A DNA stretch of 64,000 nt from Pseudooceanicola algae (GTDB lineage: Bacteria > Pseudomonadota > Alphaproteobacteria > Rhodobacterales > Rhodobacteraceae), in the NCBI RefSeq assembly GCF_003590145.2, contig NZ_CP060436.1, positions 2,981,001 to 3,045,000 of the forward strand. The letters run 5' to 3'. The notes beneath the pieces were generated by a model, which saw only the letters and a program-made list of their open reading frames with translations, was not told the origin of the DNA and searched no databases. The first letter of the stretch is position 1. Every line of letters starts with the position of its first letter. Made by a program: the position numbers and the translations under genes. Shown here in pieces: positions 24,382 to 32,249 of this stretch.

Positions 24382-25128
24382 GTGGCAAGAGCAGCAAAAC
24401 AGTCAAAGAACACCGGCAAGAAATCGTCGGCAAAAGGGGCCCCGCGCAGGCGGATCAGGCCTTTTCGGTGGTTGTTGGGCCATGGCTGGCGTCTGGTGCT
24501 GATTCTGCTGCTGGCCTTCCTTGGGATCATCGCCTTGCACGGCATGGTGAAACCCTGGGGTGGGATCTATATGGCGTCGGAGGCGCGGCGTCTTGGCGGC
24601 GTTGAGCGGCAATGGGTGGCGATGGAGGAAATCGCTCCGGTCATGGCGCGGTCCGTCGTTGCTGCGGAGGACGCCAATTTCTGCCTGCATTGGGGTGTCG
24701 ACATGTCCGCCATCCGGGATGCCATTGCTGACGGTGGGCAGCGCGGGGGCTCTACGATCTCACAACAGGTGGTGAAGAACGTCTATCTCTGGCACGGGCG
24801 CACCTATACCCGCAAGGCGATGGAAACGGTGTTGACGCCCGTGGTCGAAGCCTTCTGGTCCAAGCGACGGGTTCTTGAAGTTTACCTCAACATTGCGGAA
24901 TTCGACGAAGGGGTCTTTGGCGTCGAGGCCGCGGGGCAGCATTATTTCGGCGTGGATGCAGCGGATCTGAGCGCCCGGCAGGCGGCGCTGATGGCGGCGA
25001 TCCTGCCTTCGCCACAAAGCCGGTCGGCGTCTAATCCGGGTGAATATACACGGCGGCGGGCCAACGCGATCCAGGACGGCGCGGCGACGATTCAGCGCGA
25101 CGGCCGAGCAGATTGTTTCTCGGGATAG
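24382..25128 (+). CDS. mtgA: monofunctional biosynthetic peptidoglycan transglycosylase
   Basis: Glycosyltransferase family 51 enzyme of about 248 residues that polymerises lipid II into glycan strands at the inner membrane. After a basic cytoplasmic tail comes one membrane helix ('LVLILLLAFLGIIALHG'), then the GT51 motifs: AAEDANFCLHWGVD (catalytic Glu), RGGSTISQQVVKN, and 'KRRVLEVYLNIAEFD'. There is no ATG for the N-terminus; I used GTG 24382, which gives a natural basic start (MARAAKQSK). TTG 24361, with GGAG upstream, and GTG 24343 are alternatives. Only the start is uncertain. Confidence 0.88.
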   Translation: MARAAKQSKNTGKKSSAKGAPRRRIRPFRWLLGHGWRLVLILLLAFLGIIALHGMVKPWGGIYMASEARRLGGVERQWVAMEEIAPVMARSVVAAEDANFCLHWGVDMSAIRDAIADGGQRGGSTISQQVVKNVYLWHGRTYTRKAMETVLTPVVEAFWSKRRVLEVYLNIAEFDEGVFGVEAAGQHYFGVDAADLSARQAALMAAILPSPQSRSASNPGEYTRRRANAIQDGAATIQRDGRADCFSG

Positions 25129-25214
25129 GCGGTACAGGGCACTGCGATGAAACAGGGCATTGAATTCCGGTGGTTCAGCAGGCATTCAATCTGGCAAGCC
25201 ATGGAAGATGCCGA

Positions 25215-25886
25215 ATGACCACCGCCGAACTCTACCACGTGCCCCTCTCGCCCTTCTGCCGCAAGGTGCGGCTGTCGCTGGCCGAGAAAAAGATCGACTG
25301 CCGCCTGATCGAAGAGCGCTACTGGGAAAAGGACACCGATTTCTTGCGTCGCAATCCGGCGGGCAAGGTGCCTGTCCTGAAGCTGAACGGGGTTGTTCTG
25401 GCTGAAAGTGCCGCGATCTGCGAATATCTCGAAGAGATCTACCCTGAGCCTTCCCTGATGCCCGAGGACCCGCTCGAACGACACGAGGTCCGCCGTCTGG
25501 TCTTCTGGTTCGACGACAAGTTCCAACATGAGGTGACGTCGAAACTGCTTTACGAACGGGTGAACAAGAAGGTCACCGGGCAGGGCTTTCCGGACAGCAA
25601 GAATGTCCGGGCGGGGCTATCGGCGATCAAGTTTCATCTCGACTACCTTTCCTGGCTTCTGGAACAGCGCCGCTGGCTGGCGGGAGACAAGATGACCCTG
25701 GCGGATTTCGCCGCCGCCTCGCATCTGAGCGCACTGGATTACATCTCGGACGTGGATTGGCACCGCAGCGCGGCGGTCAAGGATTGGTATGCCAAGATCA
25801 AGTCTAGGCCCGCCTTCCGGAATATCCTGATGGACCATGTGCCCGGCTTCCCGCCGCCTGAGCACTACGCCGACCTTGATTTCTGA
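25215..25886 (+). CDS. GST-fold protein, probable FzlA-like division protein
   Basis: Glutathione S-transferase-fold protein of 223 residues: thioredoxin-like N-domain with 'PLSPFCRKVRLSLAEKK', NPAGKVPVL and ESAAICEYLEE, then an all-helical C-domain. In alphaproteobacteria a GST-like protein of this type, FzlA, binds FtsZ and promotes constriction; the C-terminal HYADLDF tail and the adjacent msrAB-queG genes make that identity more likely than a detoxifying GST. The ATG at 25215 has GGAAG upstream; an earlier in-frame start would only add sequence without a ribosome site. The assignment to FzlA is from remembered similarity and needs a database check. Confidence 0.72.
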   Translation: MTTAELYHVPLSPFCRKVRLSLAEKKIDCRLIEERYWEKDTDFLRRNPAGKVPVLKLNGVVLAESAAICEYLEEIYPEPSLMPEDPLERHEVRRLVFWFDDKFQHEVTSKLLYERVNKKVTGQGFPDSKNVRAGLSAIKFHLDYLSWLLEQRRWLAGDKMTLADFAAASHLSALDYISDVDWHRSAAVKDWYAKIKSRPAFRNILMDHVPGFPPPEHYADLDF

Positions 25887-25894
25887 AGAAAAAA

Positions 25895-25954
25895 GGGCGC
25901 TGCCCCCGCCCGGCCTGCGGCCATGTTCCCCCGGGATATACGAAACACGAAAAC
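25895..25954 (+). repeat. dispersed intergenic repeat, copy B1
   Basis: GGGCGCTGCCCCC hairpin, GC-rich middle, then CCCCCGGGATATACGAAACACGAAAAC in degenerate form (written as CCCCCGGGATATA and CGAAACACG). It faces copy B2 tail to tail, between the convergent GST and msrA genes. Confidence 0.65.
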
Positions 25955-25972
25955 CTGCGGATTTCTCTAGAA

Positions 25973-26039
25973 GTTTCCCTGTTTGAAATATCCTCGGGGG
26001 GAATTTCGCCGCAGGCGAAAGGGGGGCAGACAGCCCCCC
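25973..26039 (-). repeat. dispersed intergenic repeat, copy B2 (reverse orientation)
   Basis: Read on the minus strand it is a GGGGGCTGTCTGCCCCC hairpin, a TTTCGCC/GGCGAAA palindrome and GAGGATATTTCAAACAGGGAAAC split over its end. Over 66 bases it differs from copy C (28251-28316) at a single position, and the two lie in inverted orientation around msrA, msrB and queG. Confidence 0.8.
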
Positions 26040-26045
26040 ACCCGT

Positions 26046-26555
26046 TTATTCAGCCGCCGCGCGCTTGGGCAGGACCCAACCGGGACGTGGGAAGTGGCAG
26101 GTATAGCCGTTCGGGAGCCGCTCGAGGTAATCTTGGTGCTCCGGCTCGGCTTCCCAGAAATCCCCGACAGGGGCGATTTCGGTGACCACCTTTCCGGGCC
26201 AGAGACCGGAGGCATCGACATCCGCGATCACCTCTTCAGCACTGGATTTCTGCGTTTCGCCTTCGAAATAGATCGCAGAGCGGTAGGACATGCCGATATC
26301 ATTGCCCTGCCGGTTCAGGGTGGTCGGGTCATGGATCTGGAAGAAGACCTCAAGCACCTGTCGGTAGGAAATCACTTCGTCGTCGAAGATGATCTCGATG
26401 CCTTCAGCGTGGGTGCCGTGGTTGCGATAAGTCGCATTGGGCACATCCCCGCCAGTGTAACCGACGCGGGTAGAGATAACTCCGGGTAATTTGCGGATCA
26501 GGTCCTGCATGCCCCAGAAGCAGCCTCCGGCCAGGACAGCGCGTTGTTCGGTCAT
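26046..26555 (-). CDS. msrA: peptide-methionine (S)-S-oxide reductase
   Basis: MsrA of 169 residues, repairing oxidised methionine in proteins (S epimer). The active-site GGCFWGMQ is at residues 10-17 with the catalytic Cys at position 12, followed by '[14 protein letters not shown]', '[14 protein letters not shown]' and '[23 protein letters not shown]', all standard. No other obvious resolving cysteines except one near the C-terminus (TCHFPRP). Its ATG overlaps the msrB stop by four bases, so both reductases are made together in the cytoplasm. Confidence 0.96.
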   Translation of the reverse strand: MTEQRAVLAGGCFWGMQDLIRKLPGVISTRVGYTGGDVPNATYRNHGTHAEGIEIIFDDEVISYRQVLEVFFQIHDPTTLNRQGNDIGMSYRSAIYFEGETQKSSAEEVIADVDASGLWPGKVVTEIAPVGDFWEAEPEHQDYLERLPNGYTCHFPRPGWVLPKRAAAE

Positions 26556-27001
26556 GTCAGGTCCTCCACCTGGTTCAGGTATTCGCCATAGCCTTCTGTT
26601 TCCATCTCCGACTTGGGAATGAAGCGCAGTGAGGCCGAGTTGATGCAGTAGCGCAGGCCGCCGGTTTCCCGGGGGCCATCGGGGAAGACATGCCCCAGAT
26701 GGCTGTCGCCATGTTTGGAGCGGACTTCTACCCGGACCATCCCGTGAGTTTCGTCGCGCAATTCGACTACGTTGTCGGGCACGACCGGTTTCACGAAGCT
26801 GGGCCAGCCGCAGCCGCTTTCGTATTTCGCGGCGCTGGCGAACAGAGGCTCTCCGGAGACGACATCCACGTAGAGGCCGCTTTGCTTGTTGTCGTTGTAG
26901 GCACCGGTGCCGGGGCGTTCGGTGCCGTTTTGCTGAGTGACCCGGTATTGTTCGGGGGTCAGTCGGGCGATGGCGTCATCGCTCTTGCTGTATTGCGTCA
27001 T
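26552..27001 (-). CDS. msrB: peptide-methionine (R)-S-oxide reductase, zinc-less form
   Basis: MsrB of 149 residues, repairing the R epimer of methionine sulfoxide. Active-site [11 protein letters not shown] (catalytic Cys) and 'SGCGWPSF' (candidate resolving Cys) are intact, as is '[12 protein letters not shown]'. The two C-x2-C pairs that bind structural zinc in many MsrB proteins are absent: the first site reads 'VVSGEPLF' and the second '[11 protein letters not shown]'. The ATG at 27001 is preceded by GGAGGCGAC. It is the first gene of the msrB-msrA pair and lies about 100 bases after queG. Confidence 0.95.
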   Translation of the reverse strand: MTQYSKSDDAIARLTPEQYRVTQQNGTERPGTGAYNDNKQSGLYVDVVSGEPLFASAAKYESGCGWPSFVKPVVPDNVVELRDETHGMVRVEVRSKHGDSHLGHVFPDGPRETGGLRYCINSASLRFIPKSEMETEGYGEYLNQVEDLT

Positions 27002-27107
27002 GTCGCCTCCTTCATGCTTTGACCTAATGTGGGGTCTTCGGAGCGCGGGGGAAAGCCCCCTCCCGCCATGGTGATGTGTGCCCCCGGCTTTTTCGGTTTT
27101 CAGGGGA

Positions 27108-28166
27108 TCATGGGCCAAGCCGGGCGGCAGCCCAGCGGGCTGCCTCCGCCACCGTTTCATCGGGGTCGTTTGTCAGGCTGGCGGCAACAGGGCGCAGCGT
27201 GGGGTCTTCGCTGTTGCCGATCGCGTAGAGGACATTGCGGACGAAGCGGTCGCGGCCGATCCGCTTGATCGGCGACCCCGAGAACCGGGCCCGGAAGCCT
27301 GCGTCGTCAAGCTGCGCGAGGTCGGCGAGAGCTGGCGCGCGAAGATCATCGCGGGCGTGGTACTTTACCTCTTGTGCCGTGCTGGCGAACTTGTTCCAGG
27401 GGCAGACAGCGAGGCAATCGTCACAGCCATAGATCCGGTTGCCGAGCTTTTCCCGCAAGTCGAGTGGGACCGGGCCGCGGTGTTCGATGGTCAGGTAGGA
27501 AATGCACCGCCGTGCATCCAGTTGATAGGGCGCCGGAAAGGCCTGGGTCGGGCAGATATCCAGGCATTTGCGGCAGCGCCCGCAATGGTCGACCTCTGCA
27601 CTATCGGTCTGAAGGTCCAGCGTGGTGAAGATCGCGCCGAGGAAGAACCAGCTGCCAAGTGTGCGGCTGACGAGGTTGGTGTGCTTGCCCTGCCAGCCGA
27701 GGCCGGCGGCCTGGCCAAGCGCCTTTTCGGGGACGGGGGCCGTATCGACGAAAACCTTGACCTGCGCCGGGGCACCGGCAATCGCATCCGGGCCTGCGGC
27801 GTCGATCAACCAGCGAGCCAGGCGTTTCAGGCGTTTCTTGACCACATCGTGGTAATCCCGGTTTTGTGCATAGACGGAAATCGCTGCGCGGTCCCGCGCG
27901 TCCAAGATCGTCATGGGGTCGGTGTCGGGGCCATAATTCTCGGCCAGCATCAGGATGCTGCGGGCTTCGGGCCAGAGGCAGGAGGGATCACCGCGCCAAT
28001 GGGACCGTTCAGCGAGCCAGCCCATCTGGCCCTGGTAGCCGGCCGCGAGGAAAGCTTGCAGGCGGGCGGCGACCTCGGGGACATCCACGGGCCGGCAGAC
28101 GCGGGCTTCGGCGAAGCCTTCTGCGCGGGCCTGGTCCAGAAGGCGTAGGGTCAAGTCGTCGCTCAT
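27108..28166 (-). CDS. queG: epoxyqueuosine reductase
   Basis: QueG of 352 residues, the cobalamin-dependent enzyme that reduces epoxyqueuosine to queuosine in tRNA. The N-terminal domain has '[18 protein letters not shown]' with the proposed catalytic Asp and 'GKHTNLVSR'; the ferredoxin-like part carries [16 protein letters not shown] and [13 protein letters not shown], which bind two [4Fe-4S] clusters; HEAT-like repeats end the protein. It lies on the same strand as msrBA, about 100 bases upstream of them, and shares the inverted-repeat-flanked block 25973-28316. Confidence 0.95.
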   Translation of the reverse strand: MSDDLTLRLLDQARAEGFAEARVCRPVDVPEVAARLQAFLAAGYQGQMGWLAERSHWRGDPSCLWPEARSILMLAENYGPDTDPMTILDARDRAAISVYAQNRDYHDVVKKRLKRLARWLIDAAGPDAIAGAPAQVKVFVDTAPVPEKALGQAAGLGWQGKHTNLVSRTLGSWFFLGAIFTTLDLQTDSAEVDHCGRCRKCLDICPTQAFPAPYQLDARRCISYLTIEHRGPVPLDLREKLGNRIYGCDDCLAVCPWNKFASTAQEVKYHARDDLRAPALADLAQLDDAGFRARFSGSPIKRIGRDRFVRNVLYAIGNSEDPTLRPVAASLTNDPDETVAEAARWAAARLGP

Positions 28167-28250
28167 CAGGGTCTTTTGCCAGAGATTTGGACCGAGATCA
28201 CCCTTGTTGCGGCGCCTTTGATCGGGGTGGCCAGTATTGGGGCCAGTATT

Positions 28251-28316
28251 GGGGGCTGTCTGCCCCCCTTTCGCCTGCGGCGAAATTCCCCCCGAGGATA
28301 TTTCGAACAGGGAAAC
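28251..28316 (+). repeat. dispersed intergenic repeat, copy C
   Basis: GGGGGCTGTCTGCCCCCC hairpin, then CGCCTGCGGCG, then CCCCCCGAGGATATTTCGA and ACAGGGAAAC. It begins at a 12-base tandem duplication of GGCCAGTATTGG (28229-28240 and 28241-28252). Near-identical to copy B2 in reverse. Confidence 0.8.
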
Positions 28317-28346
28317 AGCTTAAGGGGAGCCTGAAGGTGGGTTTCG

Positions 28347-28949
28347 TCAGATGGGGCGGAGGAGGAGGGCGAGGCTCATCAGGGCAATGGCGGTGATCCA
28401 GCTTGCGACGATACGAAGGGCAATGTGGCGCCGGGGGCAGGGGGGCCAGAGGAGGAGGCGGGCGGCGAAGAAGGTCAGGGTGGCGGGGGCGGGTGCGGTG
28501 AGAAATACGCCGAGGGTTTCGGCGAGAGGTGCGTTGCCGGTGCCCTGGCCTTGCAGGACCCCTGCCGTGGTCGCGCCGCAGGTAAGGGCCGCGAGGGGCA
28601 GGGTCGCGAGGCGCGGGAGACCCTGGCCGAGCAGTGCGATGGGGAGGACGAGGGCCGCCCCGAGCACGAGCGCGAGCGCAGCCATGTCGAGGTCGATCCA
28701 GCCAGCGGCAAGGACCCCGGCGCCGAGACCGGCGAGCATCCATGGCAGGGCGCGGAACAATCCGTCGCGTCCCGCCAGCGCGATGCCGATGCCGAGGGCC
28801 AGCATCGGCAGCAGGCCTTCGGGGCGGGTCAGCGTGGCAAGGGCCCCGTCAAGAAAGATCTCGGTCGGGCCATGCGCGCCCGCATGGGCAAGGGCTGTCT
28901 TCGGGGCAAGGAGCGCCGCCAGCAACAGACGGATGCCGGACCGGCGCAT
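28347..28949 (-). CDS. degenerate HupE/UreJ-like membrane protein
   Basis: Membrane protein of 200 residues with a signal-like start ending in ALAHAGAHG and about six helices. Position, size and the histidine-rich start mark it as a relative of the HupE/UreJ protein encoded four bases upstream. The metal-binding signature of HupE, HP-x2-G-x-DH-x2-AM, is replaced by 'TRPEGLLPMLALG', and the HGHAHGxE motif is missing. It may have lost metal transport or act as a partner subunit. HupE proteins are thought to move nickel or cobalt; here no hydrogenase or urease gene is visible. Confidence 0.6.
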   Translation of the reverse strand: MRRSGIRLLLAALLAPKTALAHAGAHGPTEIFLDGALATLTRPEGLLPMLALGIGIALAGRDGLFRALPWMLAGLGAGVLAAGWIDLDMAALALVLGAALVLPIALLGQGLPRLATLPLAALTCGATTAGVLQGQGTGNAPLAETLGVFLTAPAPATLTFFAARLLLWPPCPRRHIALRIVASWITAIALMSLALLLRPI

Positions 28950-28953
28950 GGGC

Positions 28954-29562
28954 TTATGCCAGGCCGGTAAGGAACGCGCCGCCGACCGCTGCGATGGCGA
29001 GGCCCATGGCGCGGATGGCGATACGGCCGGGGCGGCTGGTGGTCAGCATCCCGAATCCGATCCCAGCCAGGTGCAGCAACCCCGTCGCCAACACGAAACC
29101 AACCGCATAGGCCAGCGGATTGGCAGCCGAGGGAAGCTCGGTCCCATGGGCATGGCCGTGGAACAGCGCGAAGATCCCGACGATCACGGTGGCGATCCAG
29201 AGCGGTGCCTTGACGGCGAAGGCGATCAGCAGCCCCAGGACCACGCCGGACAGGGCTATACCGGTTTCCACCGCCGGCAGGGGCAGGCCGATGATGCCGA
29301 TCGTTGCCCCGGCGGTCATGATCAGGGGAAAGGTCACCGGCAGGATCCAGCGCGCCCGGCTGCCGAGGAAGGCGCCCCAGAGACCGACCGCGACCATGGC
29401 GATGACGTGATCCCAGCCGAGGATCGGATGCGAGAATCCGCTGACGAAGCCGCCAGCGTGGCCGGTGGCATCATGTGCGCTGGCCGGGATCGCAGCGCTG
29501 ACGAGGACCAGCGCGAGGGTCGGCAGCAGCAGAAGCCGCGTCAGGTCGGTGGATTTGCGCAT
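28954..29562 (-). CDS. HupE/UreJ family protein, probable nickel/cobalt permease
   Basis: Membrane protein of 202 residues with a signal peptide (cleavage near ASAHDATGH) and six to seven helices. The HupE/UreJ signature is intact: SHPILGWDHVIAMVAVG early and 'FALFHGHAHGTELP' late. Such proteins are believed to carry nickel or cobalt across the inner membrane. It precedes a divergent relative by four bases, and follows the remnants of a peptide/nickel-type ABC transporter on the same strand. Confidence 0.85.
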   Translation of the reverse strand: MRKSTDLTRLLLLPTLALVLVSAAIPASAHDATGHAGGFVSGFSHPILGWDHVIAMVAVGLWGAFLGSRARWILPVTFPLIMTAGATIGIIGLPLPAVETGIALSGVVLGLLIAFAVKAPLWIATVIVGIFALFHGHAHGTELPSAANPLAYAVGFVLATGLLHLAGIGFGMLTTSRPGRIAIRAMGLAIAAVGGAFLTGLA

Positions 29563-29641
29563 GTGGATCCTCGTCTTTCTTCAGGTTTTGGACCAGGGGT
29601 TGGCGGCCATCGTGGCAAGGTGCCTCGGGCCGTGGGCAAGG

Positions 29642-29950
29642 TCAATCCGGCTTGCGGCTGTGCGGATCAAGCGCGGCGCCAAGTCCATCGGACAGCAGCG
29701 GGGTGCCCTGATCCGTCAGCAGGATGGCGAGGCCCGGAAAGGTGGCCAGCCACCGGCCGATCAGCAGGAAGTTCCGGTCTTGCCCCATGATCAATCCCCA
29801 GGACGGGCGATCTGGGTCCGCAGGACCCGGGAACCCCAGCCCGGCTTCGTAGAGCAGCGGACCTACACAGCAGGCCACCAGCATCGCCAGCAACAGGCCT
29901 GCCGCTGATGCGAGCCGCGCCGGAAGCCGGGGGTCATGGCTCGCGGTCAA
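29642..29950 (-). pseudogene. remnant of a DppC/OppC-type ABC permease with large internal deletion
   Basis: The 102-residue frame joins two ends of a dipeptide-type permease. Residues 1-33 ('LPARLASAAGLLLAMLVACC' etc.) look like the start and first membrane helix; from about residue 35 the text is the C-terminal end, with GLGFPGPADPDRPSWGLIM, a 'FPGLAILLT' helix and a closing DGLGAALDP. A complete DppC is near 290 residues, so roughly 180-190 are missing at a junction near 29850. The transmembrane core and EAA loop are gone. The ATG overlaps the end of the binding-protein gene by 17 bases. No permease B or ATPase gene is present, so this transporter is decayed. Confidence 0.7.
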
Positions 29951-31490
29951 GCGTCAGATAGGGCGAGATCGCGCCCCAGATAGACTGTGGCAGCCCCGTC
30001 ACCTCGGCGCGGGCTGCCGTGTAAAGCGGCAATTCGTTGATGAACAGGATCGGCGCCTCTTCGACGACGATGTGCTGGAACCGTGCATATAGCGCGGCGC
30101 GTTCTTCCGGATCGGGTTCGGTGGCGGCGCGGGCCAGCAGATCATCGACCTCGGCGTCGGAATATCGCTGGGTATTTGACCAGATCACCCCTTCACGGAT
30201 GTTCGAGGACAGGTAGGTCCGGTGTACGCCGATCACCGGATCGCCCCAGTTGAAGACATTGTCCTGGGTGATGTCGAAATCATGGGTGGCGATGCGCTGG
30301 GCCCAGGTAGGGAAATCCGGCGCGCTGCGCAGTTCCAGCGCGATCCCCAGCGGGGCCAGCTGGCTTTTCATGTATTCGGCGACGTTGCGGCCCTGTTCGG
30401 GCACTCCGGGGATGAAATCCATCCGGGCCGTGAAGCGCAGACCATCTGCCCCGACCGGATACCCCGCCGCATCCAGCAGGTCCGCGGCGCGGACCGGGTC
30501 ATAGGTATAGGGTTCGATCCCGGCATCGGCAAAGGGCGAGCCGGGCGCGATGGGGCCAAGCGCATCGCGGGCAAGTCCGGCCATCATCTGGTCCAGGATA
30601 TAGCGTTTGTCGATTCCGAAACCGATGGCCTGCCGGACCCGGACATCGTCGAAGGGCGGCTTGCCCATGTTGAAGGCGATCCAGTTCAGCGGGCCGATCG
30701 CCTCGTGGCCGGCGTCGCTGACCTGCATGCCCGGGATCGCCTGCAGTCGCTGGATGTCGTGCACGCCGGACACCAGCAGGATCATGTCGATCTCTCCGCT
30801 TTCCAACGACAGCAGCATGGTCATCGGGTCCGAGAATATCTTGACGATCAGCCCGTCCAGTCTTGGTGCATCGGGCAGGAAGAAATCCGGGTTCCGCTCC
30901 AGCCGGTAATGGTCGCCCTGGCGATATTCCACGAAACGGAACGGTCCGGACCCGACAGGCTTCAGGTTGGCCGGGTTGTCGGCAAGATCCGGGCCGCCAT
31001 AGATATGCTCCGGCAGGATCGGCATCAGCGCCGGGCTCATCGCCAGCAGCAGGGCGGGATGGGGATGCGCCAGGTGGATGATTGCCGTCAGCGGATCCGG
31101 CGTCGAGACCGAAGTGACCGGCGCCAGCATGCTGGCGAAGGGGTGGTTGTCCCGGATCGTGCGGATTGAAAAGGCCACATCCGCCGAGGTGATCGGCATC
31201 CCGTCGTGAAAGGTCGCATCCGGCGTCAGGTGAAGGGTTACCGAAAGCTGATCCTCGGCGACCTCCCAGCTTTGGGCAAGATAGGGACGCGGGGTCCAGT
31301 CGTCCTCATACCGCAGCGGCGAGGCAAAGATCTGGGCCGTGGGCATCATCGTCGCGATGCCGGACTGGATGGCGCCGTTGAAGTGGCGGGGCACTTGCGT
31401 GGTGCCAAGGATCAGGGTTTCCGCACCCAGGGGAACAGCGGACAGGACCAGTGCAACGGCCATCATGGCCACCCTTGAGAAAAATCGCAC
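29934..31490 (-). CDS. ABC transporter substrate-binding protein, family 5 (peptide/nickel type)
   Basis: Periplasmic binding protein of 518 residues in solute-binding family 5 (DppA/OppA/NikA). It starts with GTG at 31490, which gives a basic n-region and a hydrophobic core ending in PLGAET; GGGGGG lies five bases upstream. An ATG at 31466 would give a much poorer signal. Family features include 'LAQSWEVAEDQLSVTLHLTP' (twenty residues), 'FHDGMPITSADVAFS' and 'NPDFFLPDAPRLDGLIV'. The protein looks intact although its permease genes are lost or truncated, so it is either an orphan serving another transporter or in early decay. It is 29 bases from the upstream TauE/SafE gene. Confidence 0.85.
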   Translation of the reverse strand: MRFFSRVAMMAVALVLSAVPLGAETLILGTTQVPRHFNGAIQSGIATMMPTAQIFASPLRYEDDWTPRPYLAQSWEVAEDQLSVTLHLTPDATFHDGMPITSADVAFSIRTIRDNHPFASMLAPVTSVSTPDPLTAIIHLAHPHPALLLAMSPALMPILPEHIYGGPDLADNPANLKPVGSGPFRFVEYRQGDHYRLERNPDFFLPDAPRLDGLIVKIFSDPMTMLLSLESGEIDMILLVSGVHDIQRLQAIPGMQVSDAGHEAIGPLNWIAFNMGKPPFDDVRVRQAIGFGIDKRYILDQMMAGLARDALGPIAPGSPFADAGIEPYTYDPVRAADLLDAAGYPVGADGLRFTARMDFIPGVPEQGRNVAEYMKSQLAPLGIALELRSAPDFPTWAQRIATHDFDITQDNVFNWGDPVIGVHRTYLSSNIREGVIWSNTQRYSDAEVDDLLARAATEPDPEERAALYARFQHIVVEEAPILFINELPLYTAARAEVTGLPQSIWGAISPYLTLDREP

Positions 31491-31519
31491 GCATGCCCCC
31501 CTCGTCCTTCGTATTCAGT

Positions 31520-32248
31520 TCACAGCAGCCCCCCGAGCCCCCGCAGGGCGCTGAGCGCGGCCATCACGGCCAGAAGCACAATGGCGGCAGTGCGATAGCT
31601 TGCCTCGGTCAGCCAGCCGAAGGCGCGGCCTCCGGCCCAAGTGCCTAGCAGCAGGGCAGGCAAGGCGACAAGGGCTTCGATCAGCGTGGCGCGGTCGACT
31701 TCGCCCGCCCAGATCAGGCCGGGCAAGGTGAATAGCGAGGTCAGGAAGAAGAAGATCAGCATCGAGGCACGGGTTTCCACCGCCCGTGTGCCAGTGCCGA
31801 GGAAATAGGCGAGGACGGGTGGGGCGGGCATGGCCGCAAGCCCCGAGAACAGGCCGGCCAGCGCCCCGGCGCCAAGCGCCGAGTTGCGCGTTTGCGGCAA
31901 CTTGACCTTCATCACCAGCGCCACGAGGCCCAGCCCGACAACCACCGCCAGAAGCACCCGCATCGTTTCGGGCGACAGCCGGGTCAGCGCAAAGATCCCC
32001 AGCGGCGTGCCGACAACCGCGCCGATGCTCATCGGGACCAGCGCTTTCCAGTTGGCCAGATGGCGTTGGGTCACGCTGTCACGCAGGCCGACAAGGGATT
32101 GCAGCAGGATTGCCACGGTCACGGCGCTGGCGGGCGGGATGAACAGGCTCATCGCGGGCACCGCCGCCATGGCAAAGCCAAAGCCGGTCAGCCCGCGCAG
32201 GACCGCCGCCAGGAAGACGGCGATGGAAATCGGCAGAAGCTGTTCCAT
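31520..32248 (-). CDS. TauE/SafE family anion exporter
   Basis: Membrane protein of 242 residues with seven to eight helices, TauE/SafE family. Members export sulfite or C2 sulfonates such as sulfoacetate; others carry unrelated anions. 'RGLTGFGFAMAAVP' near the start and 'LAAMPAPPVLAYF' in the middle are typical. It starts one base after the aldehyde dehydrogenase stop, so the two are co-translated. With that dehydrogenase and the divergent taurine-pyruvate aminotransferase it suggests export of sulfoacetate made from taurine. Confidence 0.85.
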   Translation of the reverse strand: MEQLLPISIAVFLAAVLRGLTGFGFAMAAVPAMSLFIPPASAVTVAILLQSLVGLRDSVTQRHLANWKALVPMSIGAVVGTPLGIFALTRLSPETMRVLLAVVVGLGLVALVMKVKLPQTRNSALGAGALAGLFSGLAAMPAPPVLAYFLGTGTRAVETRASMLIFFFLTSLFTLPGLIWAGEVDRATLIEALVALPALLLGTWAGGRAFGWLTEASYRTAAIVLLAVMAALSALRGLGGLL

Positions 32249-32249
32249 G

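Noticed and set aside
25973-28316. Composite transposon carrying msrA-msrB-queG
   Set aside because: The inverted repeats are clear, but there is no transposase, the genes are ordinary for the order, and similar repeats occur elsewhere alone.
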